DNA from: Ilumatobacteraceae bacterium
GTDB taxonomy: Bacteria > Actinomycetota > Acidimicrobiia > Acidimicrobiales > Ilumatobacteraceae
DNA: 64,000 nt
Assembly (NCBI GenBank): GCA_013213745.1
Contig: JABSQH010000002.1
Location: 1 to 64,000 of the forward strand
Direction: 5' to 3'
A model generated the notes under the pieces. It saw nothing but the letters and a program-made list of their open reading frames with translations. It searched no databases and was not told where the DNA came from. This document shows positions 37,635 through 45,510 of this stretch, piece after piece. The translations under genes and the position numbers were made by a program. How positions within the stretch are numbered: the stretch's first letter is position 1; the number at the start of each line of letters is the position of its first letter.

Positions 37635-39650
37635 ATGAGCGCGCTGCCACCTCCACCGCCGGCGACAACCTCCGACGCTTCATCTTCTCGTGCCTCGACC
37701 CATCGACTGATCGCTGAACGACTGATCGATGGCCGCAGCACGGCGGCGGCACCAGCTGTGTCACCCACCGGCGATCACGTCGCCTTCGTCGTGGCGAGCA
37801 CCAGCCTCGACGACAACACCACGCGCACCCGGGTGTGGCTCGACGACGCTCCGCTCACCGCCGGCGACCATGACGGATCGCCGACCTGGTCACCGGACGG
37901 CCGATTCCTCGCGTTTACGTCGCGTCGCGGCGAGCGCAAAGGTGAGGCGACGTTGCATGTCATCCCCATCGACCACGCCGGCGAGGTGCGCACGGTGTGC
38001 ACGCTGCCCGAAGGCATCGGCGACCTCGCCTGGTCACCGGACGGGCGATGGTTGGCGTTCATCTCACGCACCCGCGACGCCCGCTACGACGCGCAGGACG
38101 AGTCGTGGCAACCACCGCGCAAGGTCGAACGGTTCCAAGGACGGTTGGACGGCGAGGGCTGGGTGTTCGACCGGCCGAGTCATGTGTACGTCGTCGCCGC
38201 CGACGGCACTGCGCCACCGCGCAACCTGACGCCGGGTGACTTCAGCCATGGCGGCGTGGCCTGGCAGCGCGACTCAGAGGGCATCATCACCGTGTCGTCG
38301 CGTCACGACGGGTGGGATACGCAGTGGACGTCGGACCTCTACGCGATCGGTCTCGACACGTCGGTCCGTTGCCTCACGGCCCACGACGGCGTGTACGGAT
38401 TCCCGGCCGTGTCCCACAGCGGCCACCACGTCGCCTTCGTCGGTCACGGCGATGCCCGCACGCTGCCTCAGAACTCCAAGGTCGGCATCTTGCCGATCGA
38501 CGCCGACGGCGCAACGGCGGACGAGATCATGTGGATCTCGTCGCATCTCGATCGCACATTCGCCTCGATCTTCGGAAGCCCGGCGCCCGTCTGGGAGGAG
38601 GGCGACACGAAGCTGCTCGCAGTGGCCGAGGACCGCGGCGATGCCCACCTGTACCGGTTGACAGCGGACGGTTCGACAGCGCCGGAGGTGGTGACGTCCG
38701 GTGCTCTGAGCGTCACCGGGGTGAGCGCAGGTGGCGGTGTCCGCGCCACCACGCGGACCACGATCGATCGTCCCGACGAGTTGTGGGTCGGCGACCAACA
38801 ACGGTCTTCGGTCTCTGCAGATTGGAGCGCCGACCTGTCGGGTTGGGAGAAGTTCCAGGCGCCGACCGCCGACGGCACAAACGAGATCGACGCCTGGATC
38901 ATGCGGCCAGTCGACTTCGACCCGGGCGTCAGCTACCCGGTGCTTCTCAACGTGCACGGCGGGCCGTTCACCCAATATGGCGAGTACTTCTTCGACGAGG
39001 CCCATGCCCAGGCGGCGGCCGGTTTCGTCGTGATCCTCGGCAACCCGCGCGGCGGCAGCGGCCGGGACACCGAGTGGGGCCAGGCGCTGCTCGGCCCCGA
39101 TCATCCGACTCGGCAGGGCGCTGGATGGGGCTCGGTCGACGTCGACGACGTGCTCTCGATCATCGACGCGGCGCTCGACCGCTATGAGTTCTGTGATCGC
39201 GACCGCGTCGGCATGCTCGGTGGTTCGTACGGCGGGTACATGGCGACGTTGCTCGCGGCGTATCACCCCGGTCGATTCCGGGCCTTCTGCTCAGAGCGGG
39301 CAGCGAACAACCTGACGTCGATGGAGTGGTCGAGCGACATTGCCACCTACTTCCACGGCGAACACGGGGCCTCGCACCTCGAGGACCCGGAGCGCTATCA
39401 CGCGATGTCTCCGGTCAACGCAGCCCAACACATCAACTCGCCGATGCTGATCATCCACTCCGAAGATGACTGGCGGTGTCCGATCGGGCAGGCCGAGGAG
39501 CTGTGGGTGGCGCTCAAGCTGCGCGGCGTCGATGTCGATTTCTACCGCTTCCCCGCCGAGGGCCACGAGCTCTCGCGCAGCGGTTCACCACTCCATCGTG
39601 TGCAGCGCTTCGAGATCATCCTCGACTGGTTCGCCGACAAGCTCGCCTGA
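37635..39650 (+). CDS. S9-family prolyl oligopeptidase/acylaminoacyl peptidase
   Basis: A 671-residue serine peptidase. The first 400 residues are a beta-propeller with repeated SPTGDHVAFV, WSPDGRFLAFTSRR and WSPDGRWLAFISR (WD40-like/TolB-like) blades; the C-terminal alpha/beta hydrolase domain has the nucleophile in GMLGGSYGGYMAT near 529, the Asp in IIHSEDDWRCP near 611, and the His in FPAEGHELSRSG near 641. No signal peptide, so cytoplasmic, trimming short peptides or removing blocked N-terminal residues. TACCGT lies 7 nt before the ATG. It ends at the bidirectional hairpin shared with the nudC-type gene. Confidence 0.92.
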   Translation: MSALPPPPPATTSDASSSRASTHRLIAERLIDGRSTAAAPAVSPTGDHVAFVVASTSLDDNTTRTRVWLDDAPLTAGDHDGSPTWSPDGRFLAFTSRRGERKGEATLHVIPIDHAGEVRTVCTLPEGIGDLAWSPDGRWLAFISRTRDARYDAQDESWQPPRKVERFQGRLDGEGWVFDRPSHVYVVAADGTAPPRNLTPGDFSHGGVAWQRDSEGIITVSSRHDGWDTQWTSDLYAIGLDTSVRCLTAHDGVYGFPAVSHSGHHVAFVGHGDARTLPQNSKVGILPIDADGATADEIMWISSHLDRTFASIFGSPAPVWEEGDTKLLAVAEDRGDAHLYRLTADGSTAPEVVTSGALSVTGVSAGGGVRATTRTTIDRPDELWVGDQQRSSVSADWSADLSGWEKFQAPTADGTNEIDAWIMRPVDFDPGVSYPVLLNVHGGPFTQYGEYFFDEAHAQAAAGFVVILGNPRGGSGRDTEWGQALLGPDHPTRQGAGWGSVDVDDVLSIIDAALDRYEFCDRDRVGMLGGSYGGYMATLLAAYHPGRFRAFCSERAANNLTSMEWSSDIATYFHGEHGASHLEDPERYHAMSPVNAAQHINSPMLIIHSEDDWRCPIGQAEELWVALKLRGVDVDFYRFPAEGHELSRSGSPLHRVQRFEIILDWFADKLA

Positions 39651-39684
39651 CCGTGACATCGTCTCAAAGACGATGTCACGGTCA
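39648..39684. terminator. Bidirectional hairpin spanning two convergent stop codons
   Basis: A perfect 17-bp stem with a 3-nt loop (CAA): the left arm starts with the TGA of the S9 peptidase and the right arm ends with the reverse-complement TGA of the NudC gene. Left arm TGACCGTGACATCGTCT pairs with AGACGATGTCACGGTCA. It could end transcripts from both sides, though no U-run follows. Confidence 0.7.
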
Positions 39685-40536
39685 CTCCTCGAGCCACTCG
39701 TCGATCAGGGTGCGGGCAATCGAGATGCCCGGGGGGATCTGCGGGAGGTCGTCGCGGCGGTACCAGTTGGCATCGACGATCTCGGTCTCATCGAGGACGA
39801 GGTCGCCACCGACGTACTCGGCGCGGAAGCCGACCATCAGGCTGTGCGGAAACGGCCATGGCTGGCTCCCCCGGTACGACACGCGGTCGACGTCGAGGCC
39901 GACCTCTTCACGCACCTCACGCACGACCGCCCCTTCCAGGTCTTCACCAGGCTCGACGAATCCGGCGAGGCATGAGTACATCGGGAGCGCGAAGTTGACG
40001 CCACGGGCCAACAATGCCTCTTGATCCGGGCCTGGCTCGCCGCGGGTGACCAAGGTGATCATCGCCGGCGCGAGACGCGGGAACGCCATGAGCCCGCAGG
40101 CCGGGCAACGCAGCCCGCGGTGCACCGAATCGGGCGCGGTCGGCGTTCCGCACCGACCGCAGAAACGATGCGTGCGACCCCACTCGACGAGCTGCACTGC
40201 TCGGCCCGCCGCGAACCACTCCGCCTCGCTCGCCCGCCCGTAGTACCCGAACAGGTCGATGGCCGCACCGTATGACGGGTCCTCGGCATCATGGGGTACG
40301 TCGACCGCCCACCACACGACGTCGTCGACCACGCCGACGACGTGGCGCGTCCAGCCGTCTTCTGCCGGTCGGTCGTCGATGAACACCTGCGCCCCGATCA
40401 CGTGGATGAACATCGCCTCAGCGCCGTCGGTCGCCACCTCGATCGCTGTCACTCCATCGATGGCCGGAGGTTGACTCAACGGCGCGTACAGCGCCGATGT
40501 GTTGGGTCGACGAAGGGCGGGGCCGGCGTTGCTCAT
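39682..40536 (-). CDS. nudC: NAD(+)/NADH pyrophosphatase-type Nudix hydrolase
   Basis: A 284-residue NudC-type enzyme that cuts NADH to NMNH and AMP and, in some bacteria, removes NAD caps from RNA. It has the N-terminal domain, a zinc ribbon with FCGRCG and CPACG (four Cys), the Nudix box GFVEPGEDLEGAVVREVREE near 190, and the NADH-specificity motif SQPWPFPHSLM near 225. A TAGCCA lies 9 nt before the ATG. Its stop codon is part of the bidirectional hairpin. NAD decapping would be noteworthy given the leaderless transcripts, but that is inference. Confidence 0.93.
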   Translation of the reverse strand: MSNAGPALRRPNTSALYAPLSQPPAIDGVTAIEVATDGAEAMFIHVIGAQVFIDDRPAEDGWTRHVVGVVDDVVWWAVDVPHDAEDPSYGAAIDLFGYYGRASEAEWFAAGRAVQLVEWGRTHRFCGRCGTPTAPDSVHRGLRCPACGLMAFPRLAPAMITLVTRGEPGPDQEALLARGVNFALPMYSCLAGFVEPGEDLEGAVVREVREEVGLDVDRVSYRGSQPWPFPHSLMVGFRAEYVGGDLVLDETEIVDANWYRRDDLPQIPPGISIARTLIDEWLEE

Positions 40537-40613
40537 CGGCGTCGATGGCTAGCACACCGGCGAGCTCGTCCCCCGACCGTAGACCGTCTCCGTCCGGGCG
40601 TTACCGTGCGCGT

Positions 40614-41810
40614 ATGGCCAACAGCACCTCCCCCACCGATGTCGTCATCGTCGACGCCGTGCGCACCCCGATCGGCAAGCGCAACGGCGGTCTGTCGACC
40701 GTGCACCCCGCCGAGACACTCGGCCAGGTGCAGAAGGCGATCATCGATCGCAACGACGTCGACCCCACCGAGATCGGCCAAGTCGTCGGCGGCTGCGTCA
40801 GCCAAGTCGGCGAACAGAGCTTCAACATGACCCGGACGGCGTGGCTCGCCGCGGGGCTGCCACTCGAGGTGCCGGCGACCACCGTCGACACGCAGTGCGG
40901 ATCGAGCCAGCAGGCGACCAACCTGGCGACGTCGCTCGTCGGTTCGGGCGTGGTCGATGCGGCGATCGGCTGCGGCGTGGAAGCGATGAGTCGTATCCCG
41001 ATCGGGTCGAACTCGGCCAAACAGCTCGGTCTCGGCATCCCGATCCCGCCGACCTACTTCGAGCAGTACGAAATGACCTCGCAATTCGAGGGCGCCGAGC
41101 GCATCGCCGACAAGTGGGGCGTCACCCGGGACGATGCCGACGCATTCGGGCTGTCGTCGCAGGAGCGAGCCATCCGTGCCTGGGAAGAAGACCGCTTCGC
41201 CGGGCAGTACATCACCATCGATGCGCCCGACGCCGACGAGGAGGGCAACCTGCTCGACACGACCCACACGGTCGCCCGCGACGAGGGGCTGCGTGAAACC
41301 TCGCTCGAGAAGCTGGCCAACTTGAAGCCGGTCGCCCGCGAGAACGGCGTACACACCGCCGGCAACTCGTCACAGATCTCCGACGGTGCAGCGGCCGTGC
41401 TGATGATGACCGGCGCCAAGGCCGAGGCGCTCGGCCTCACGCCGCGGGCGCGCATCGTCGACACCTGCCTCGTCGGCGTCGATCCCGAGTTCATGCTCAC
41501 CGGACCGATCGATGCCACCCAGAAGCTGCTCGCCCGCACCGGCATGTCGATCGACGACATCGATCTGTTCGAGATCAACGAGGCATTTGCATCGGTCGTG
41601 CTGGCCTGGGCCAAGGAGGTCGGCGCCGACCTCGACAAGACCAACCCCAACGGCGGCGCGATCGCCCTCGGCCATCCCCTCGGCGGCACCGGCGCGTTCT
41701 TGTTGACCAAGGCGCTGTACGAACTCGAGCGTTCCGAGGGCCAGTACGGCCTCGTGTCGATGTGCTGCGGCGGCGGCCTCGGCACCGGCACCATCATCGA
41801 GCGCCTCTAG
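40614..41810 (+). CDS. Acetyl-CoA acetyltransferase (thiolase)
   Basis: A 398-residue thiolase of the degradative/acetoacetyl-CoA type, catalysing thiolytic cleavage or condensation of acyl-CoA. The nucleophile Cys is in VDTQCGSSQQA near 95, then EINEAFASV near 322, the His in NGGAIALGHPLGGTGA near 354, and the second Cys in SMCCGGGLGTG near 384. TACCGT is 6 nt before the ATG. It stands alone and is followed by a tandem repeat and hairpin region. It would supply the last beta-oxidation step for the acyl-CoA enzymes in this window. Confidence 0.94.
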   Translation: MANSTSPTDVVIVDAVRTPIGKRNGGLSTVHPAETLGQVQKAIIDRNDVDPTEIGQVVGGCVSQVGEQSFNMTRTAWLAAGLPLEVPATTVDTQCGSSQQATNLATSLVGSGVVDAAIGCGVEAMSRIPIGSNSAKQLGLGIPIPPTYFEQYEMTSQFEGAERIADKWGVTRDDADAFGLSSQERAIRAWEEDRFAGQYITIDAPDADEEGNLLDTTHTVARDEGLRETSLEKLANLKPVARENGVHTAGNSSQISDGAAAVLMMTGAKAEALGLTPRARIVDTCLVGVDPEFMLTGPIDATQKLLARTGMSIDDIDLFEINEAFASVVLAWAKEVGADLDKTNPNGGAIALGHPLGGTGAFLLTKALYELERSEGQYGLVSMCCGGGLGTGTIIERL

Positions 41811-41812
41811 GC

Positions 41813-41862
41813 GCAGCCCCGAAATACCGGGGAAAACGCAGCCCCGAAATACCGGGGAAAAC
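41813..41862 (+). repeat. 25-nt exact tandem duplication after the thiolase gene
   Basis: Two back-to-back identical 25-nt units, each GCAGCCCCGAAAT followed by ACCGGGGAAAAC, begin 3 nt after the stop codon (41813-41837 and 41838-41862). The second unit supplies most of the left arm of the following hairpin. Confidence 0.75.
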
Positions 41863-41897
41863 GTGCGCTTTCCGCACGTTTTCCCCGGTATTTCGGG
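41843..41897. repeat. Post-stop palindrome, copy 2: perfect 25-bp hairpin
   Basis: CCCGAAATACCGGGG, AAAACGTGCG, loop CTTTC, then the exact reverse complement to position 41897. The stem is 25 bp with a 5-nt loop. It has the same core as the elements at 23789, 57131 and 59790 but is more symmetric. No U-run follows, so it may be a REP-like element rather than a standard terminator. Confidence 0.7.
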
Positions 41898-41938
41898 AGA
41901 GATGGGGGTGGCATGCGCAGAGTCGGTAGGGATGAGGC

Positions 41939-42433
41939 GTGCGCCGTGCGGTTGCCATCCCAGCCGCAATGATGATGCTGGCCTCATGTGCATCGCCCGG
42001 CGCGCCGGCCGACGGCGGTGCGGCGACGGTTGTCGAGGTGGTCGACGGCGACACGATCGTGGCCCGCTTCGGCGACCGCTCCGACACGGTCCGTCTGATC
42101 GGCATCGACACACCTGAGACCGTCCACCCCGACCGGCCGGTCGAGTGCTTGGGCCCCGAAGCCACTGCCTTCGTCACCGAGGTGATTCCGCCAGGCACGT
42201 CGATCCGCGTCTACCGCGACGTCGTCGCCCGAGACCATTTCGACCGCCTGCTCGGCTACGTGTATCGGGCATCGGACGGCGTGTTCGTGAACGACGAGAT
42301 CGTCCGGCACGGCTACGCGACACCGATGTCGATCGCCCCCAACGAGACGTTCTCGGCTGTATTCGTCACCAGTGCCATCGACGCACGACGAGCCGACCGC
42401 GGCGTGTGGGCCGCCTGCGGTGGAGGGCGGTAG
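41939..42433 (+). CDS. Thermonuclease (SNase)-like lipoprotein
   Basis: A 164-residue staphylococcal-nuclease-fold protein. The N-terminus is a lipoprotein signal (AVAIPAAMMMLASCASPG, lipobox LASC). The OB-fold core reads VVEVVDGDTIVARFG, VRLIGIDTPETVH (catalytic Arg and Asp), then YRDVVARDHFDRLLGYVYRA and ALIGHGYA-like VRHGYATPM. The key residues for calcium-dependent phosphodiester cleavage appear present, so it is probably an active surface nuclease. The start is GTG with TAGGGA 6 nt upstream. Its stop codon TAG lies in the -10 of the next gene. Confidence 0.87.
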   Translation: MRRAVAIPAAMMMLASCASPGAPADGGAATVVEVVDGDTIVARFGDRSDTVRLIGIDTPETVHPDRPVECLGPEATAFVTEVIPPGTSIRVYRDVVARDHFDRLLGYVYRASDGVFVNDEIVRHGYATPMSIAPNETFSAVFVTSAIDARRADRGVWAACGGGR

Positions 42434-42436
42434 CGT
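42431..42436 (+). promoter_or_regulatory. Putative -10 hexamer TAGCGT of the YdjC-like gene
   Basis: TAGCGT overlaps the nuclease stop codon and lies 8 nt before GTG 42445, repeating the stop-codon/-10 overlap seen at 2702. Confidence 0.45.
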
Positions 42437-42444
42437 CGAGCGCC

Positions 42445-43710
42445 GTGACCGCCGATCCGACGCTCGCCGAACGTCTCGGCTACGACCGGGAGACGCGGCT
42501 GGTGATCATCTCCTGTGACGACCTCGGGTTGTCGCACGCGGCCAACCTCGGTGTGTATCAAGCGTTGCGCGAGGGCTGCGCCACCGCCGCCTCGCTAATG
42601 GTCCCGGCCCCATGGGCTGCGCACGCTGCGGCGCAGGCGACACCTGACGACGACCTCGGCGTGCACCTCACCCTCAACGCCGAACACGCGCTCTACCGCT
42701 GGGGGCCGATCACCCAGGCGCCTTCGCTGTTGTCTGGCGAAGGCGGCTTTCCGCGGACACTCGAAGACCTGTGGGAGCACGCCGACCACCGCGAGGTACT
42801 CCGCGAGCTGCGCGCCCAGGTCGAGCGCGCCTACGCGTGGGGCATCGACGTCACCCATCTGGCGCCGCACTTGTCGGCGATCACGTTGCGGCCCGAGTTC
42901 TTCGATGTGTATCTCGATCTGGCGGTCGAGTTCAGCCTGCCGATCCGCCTGCCGTCGACCATCACCGCCGAACAGGCCGGATTCCCGTTCCGTGAGCTCG
43001 CCGCAGAAGAAGACGTCGTCTTCCCCGACCACTTCGATCACGACTGGCGCGCTGGCAGCACCGAGCGGGTCCTCACGGCGATCGACCAACTCGAGCCGGG
43101 CGTCACCGAAATCCACATCCAGCCGGCGGCCGACACGCCCGAGGTGCGTGCGATGACCGACGACTCAGCCGGATGGATCGCCGACCTCGACCTCGCGCTG
43201 AGTAGAGAACTGTGCGCCGGTCTCGAGGAGCGCAAGGCCGTCTCGATCGGCTACCGCGAGCTGCGCAACGCCATGCGAGCTGCGCGCTGCGCACGACATC
43301 CGCGTTCCTCCCGCCGTGCGCCGACGTCGTGCCGGCCAGATGACGTATCAGATCGTGGTGGCGAGTTCGGCCAGCGCCTGGTCGACGCCGCCCGACTTCA
43401 GGGCCGCAAGAATCGCCCCACTCGGACCCGCCGCCTTGAGGACGCCGCGCATGAACGCCACCGTGGCGTCGAAGTCACCGGCGGTCACGTCGGCGGCAGG
43501 AATGGTGAACACCACATCGGCATCATCGTCGCCCGCCACTCGTTCGTCTTTCTTGGCGACGACGATCCGGTACTGGATGCTGCCGCTCATCCCGTCCTCG
43601 CCGCAGCGAGATCGACGCCGGACACGCCGGCGAACAGTTCGCGCTCGCCATCGTCGGCGGGAATCGGACCGGCCAGTGAGCGCGCCAGGATCCAGTCCTC
43701 CCACGGGTAG
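42445..43710 (+). CDS. YdjC/ChbG-family carbohydrate deacetylase with an abnormal C-terminal run-on
   Basis: Residues 1 to about 285 are a typical YdjC/ChbG deacetylase: ISCDDLGLSHAANLGV near 20 (metal-binding Asp pair), DLGVHLTLNAEH near 72, THLAPHLSAITLRPEFF near 137 and EIHIQPAAD near 218, ending in GYRELRNAMRAA, where relatives stop. Here no stop follows and the frame stays open for about 135 further residues, through the whole of the small gene on the opposite strand and into mca. The added part (RCARHPRSSRRAPTSC onward) is basic and unlike a folded domain. A stop codon was probably lost, or the frame disturbed, near 43280-43300. Confidence 0.75.
   Translation: MTADPTLAERLGYDRETRLVIISCDDLGLSHAANLGVYQALREGCATAASLMVPAPWAAHAAAQATPDDDLGVHLTLNAEHALYRWGPITQAPSLLSGEGGFPRTLEDLWEHADHREVLRELRAQVERAYAWGIDVTHLAPHLSAITLRPEFFDVYLDLAVEFSLPIRLPSTITAEQAGFPFRELAAEEDVVFPDHFDHDWRAGSTERVLTAIDQLEPGVTEIHIQPAADTPEVRAMTDDSAGWIADLDLALSRELCAGLEERKAVSIGYRELRNAMRAARCARHPRSSRRAPTSCRPDDVSDRGGEFGQRLVDAARLQGRKNRPTRTRRLEDAAHERHRGVEVTGGHVGGRNGEHHIGIIVARHSFVFLGDDDPVLDAAAHPVLAAARSTPDTPANSSRSPSSAGIGPASERARIQSSHG
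43348..43590 (-). CDS. Small hypothetical protein coupled to mca
   Basis: An 80-residue protein I do not recognise: MSGSIQYRIVVAKKDERV, an acidic turn (AGDDDADVVFTIP), and a helical C-terminus (GDFDATVAFMRGVLKAAG, SGAILAALKSGGVDQALAEL). Its ATG overlaps the mca stop as ATGA, so the two are translationally coupled. It may be a partner of mycothiol metabolism or merely co-expressed. It lies entirely antisense to the run-on part of the deacetylase frame. Confidence 0.6.
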   Translation of the reverse strand: MSGSIQYRIVVAKKDERVAGDDDADVVFTIPAADVTAGDFDATVAFMRGVLKAAGPSGAILAALKSGGVDQALAELATTI

Positions 43711-44510
43711 ATCTCAGCGAGTTGCTCGTCGCTCAACCCGAACCACCACCCGGCGGTCGGATCGACTTGCGTGGCGTGGGCCCGCAGGGCACCGGTGCGC
43801 GCGCCCATGTGCTCGGTGACGTCGATCTTCGTCGTGATGCGGTGGTCCTGGGACGGACGATCGAGCCAATCCTGCTCGAACGGCGACTCACCGTTGAGCT
43901 CGATCATCTTGTCGTGCACGGCCAACAGCCGGGCCTTGGACCACACGGAGTAGTACAACTTCGAGGGGGTGAACGGCGCGCCGAGTTCGGGATACCACTC
44001 AGGGTCCCCGGCGCGTTCGAAGGCGAGCACGGAGATGTCGTGCACGCGGAGATGGTCGGGATGCGGGTACCCCTTTTGGTCGTCGCCGTAGGTGATGATC
44101 ACTTGCGGCTTGGTGCGCCGGATCTCGGCAACGAGTCGACCCGTCGCCTCGTCGAGATCTGCTTGGTGGAAGCACTCGGGGTGCTCATTTGCTGCCGATT
44201 CGGCCATCCCGGAGTCGCGGTAGCCGAGCATGACGACCTCGTCGAACCCGATGATCGCGGCAGAGGCGGCGAGCTCGGCGGGTCGGGCGGCGACCACGGC
44301 GGCTTTTTCATCCTCGGGCGTCATGTCGTGGAACGGCTGACCGGGTTCGCGCAACGCGGGGTTCTGCAGCTCGCCTTCTTCGCCTCCGGTGCAGCACACG
44401 AGCACCGTGTGGACCCCCATCGCGTGGTATTTGGCCAGCGTCGGGGCGCCCTTCGACGCCTCGTCGTCGGGGTGGGCGTGGACGGTCATCAGCGTCGGTC
44501 GCTCGCTCAC
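43587..44510 (-). CDS. mca: Mycothiol S-conjugate amidase
   Basis: A 307-residue zinc amidase of the LmbE/MshB family. It cleaves mycothiol S-conjugates to a mercapturic acid and GlcN-inositol, the actinobacterial detoxification step. The zinc motif AHPDDEAS is at 12-19, the second His motif YPHPDHLRVHD near 149, and GYRDSGM near 98 is characteristic of Mca rather than MshB. The C-terminal segment (THATQVDP-type RAHATQVDPTAGWWFGLS) is also Mca-like. The start is GTG with TAGCCT 7 nt upstream. This is one of the clearest actinobacterial markers in the window. Confidence 0.95.
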   Translation of the reverse strand: MSERPTLMTVHAHPDDEASKGAPTLAKYHAMGVHTVLVCCTGGEEGELQNPALREPGQPFHDMTPEDEKAAVVAARPAELAASAAIIGFDEVVMLGYRDSGMAESAANEHPECFHQADLDEATGRLVAEIRRTKPQVIITYGDDQKGYPHPDHLRVHDISVLAFERAGDPEWYPELGAPFTPSKLYYSVWSKARLLAVHDKMIELNGESPFEQDWLDRPSQDHRITTKIDVTEHMGARTGALRAHATQVDPTAGWWFGLSDEQLAEIYPWEDWILARSLAGPIPADDGERELFAGVSGVDLAAARTG

Positions 44511-44574
44511 CGAGCCGAGGCTACCCCGGCATCGGTGAACGATCCGCTTGGTCGATCCCCTACGCTGCGGATGG

Positions 44575-45387
44575 GTGAGGCGAGCTCCGGCGGACACGAC
44601 GACCGTCCACAACACGACGGCATCTGCGTCGCCACGTTCGTCGCTGTCAGCGGCGGCGACGATGGCAGGCGTGGGAGTGGTCGCACTCGTTGCGATGGCG
44701 GCGTGCGACACCAACGACGGGACCACCCTCTCGACCCCGGACCCTGCGCTGATCACCACTGCGCCGCCGACCACGCTCGACCCGACCGCGAGCACCGCTG
44801 AGCAGGTGCTGCCCGGCGACGACGACGCAGCCAACGATGACGTCCTCGACGAGCCGTTGACCTCCGTCTCGATCACCGACCCACCGGCATCGCTCGACGG
44901 CGGTGAGCCCGGGAACGGCGCCCCGGACGATGGGGCTTTTGCGCTCATCGGACCATGGGTCGACGGAGCACCGATCGACCCGCTGTACACCTGTGATGGC
45001 GCCGACGTCGCTCCGGCGATCAGCTGGGTCGGGGTGCCCGAGGGGACCCAGGAGTTGGCGTTTGTCATGATCGACGACACCACGGGCGAAGAGGGCGGAC
45101 AAGCGTTCATCCATTGGGTGCTCGCCGGCATCGATCCGGCCGAGATCACCCTGATCGAGGACGAAACGCCCGTTGGTGGCATCGTCGGGCTGAACTTCTT
45201 CGGGAACGTGGCCTACAACGGCCCCTGCCCGCCTCCAGACGACGAGCCGCACGATTACAGGATCGTCGGCTATGCACTCAACCAGCAGACCGAACTTGCC
45301 GATGGAACACCTGCAATCGAGTTCATCGACTTTCTCGACGACGTCGCCATCGGGACAACCGACCTGAGCGGCACGTACGGTCGATAG
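44575..45387 (+). CDS. PEBP/YbhB-like lipoprotein
   Basis: A 270-residue exported protein with a Raf-kinase-inhibitor-like (YbhB/YbcL) domain. After a basic N-terminus and hydrophobic core comes a lipobox (VAMAACDTND); a Thr/Pro/Asp-rich linker of about 80 residues leads to the PEBP core: YTCDGADVAPAISWVGVPEG, AFVMIDDTTG, FIHWVLAGIDP, GNVAYNGPCPPPDDEPHDYR and YALNQQ. The ligand-pocket His and the DPD-like segment are kept in altered form. The start GTG has TACGCT 8 nt upstream; an ATG at 44571 is out of frame. It is divergent from mca. Function of bacterial members is unclear. Confidence 0.85.
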   Translation: MRRAPADTTTVHNTTASASPRSSLSAAATMAGVGVVALVAMAACDTNDGTTLSTPDPALITTAPPTTLDPTASTAEQVLPGDDDAANDDVLDEPLTSVSITDPPASLDGGEPGNGAPDDGAFALIGPWVDGAPIDPLYTCDGADVAPAISWVGVPEGTQELAFVMIDDTTGEEGGQAFIHWVLAGIDPAEITLIEDETPVGGIVGLNFFGNVAYNGPCPPPDDEPHDYRIVGYALNQQTELADGTPAIEFIDFLDDVAIGTTDLSGTYGR

Positions 45388-45510
45388 GTCGCGCCATCCA
45401 CCCATGTACCGCTCTCACCGACACCGCCTCGACTGCCCGGTCGAGTACCCGACGCCTCGACCGCGCCGCGCCCGAGTGGCCGGGCGCGGGCGCGCCCGGA
45501 GCGTGAGCAG

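Noticed and set aside
41813-41897. CRISPR-like direct repeats
   Set aside because: Only two direct units with no spacer, then an inverted copy; no cas genes. The RecB-like nuclease at 31914 is a stand-alone protein.
42595-43116. Minus-strand open frame opposite the deacetylase
   Set aside because: No family features; the plus strand has clear YdjC/ChbG motifs over the same bases.
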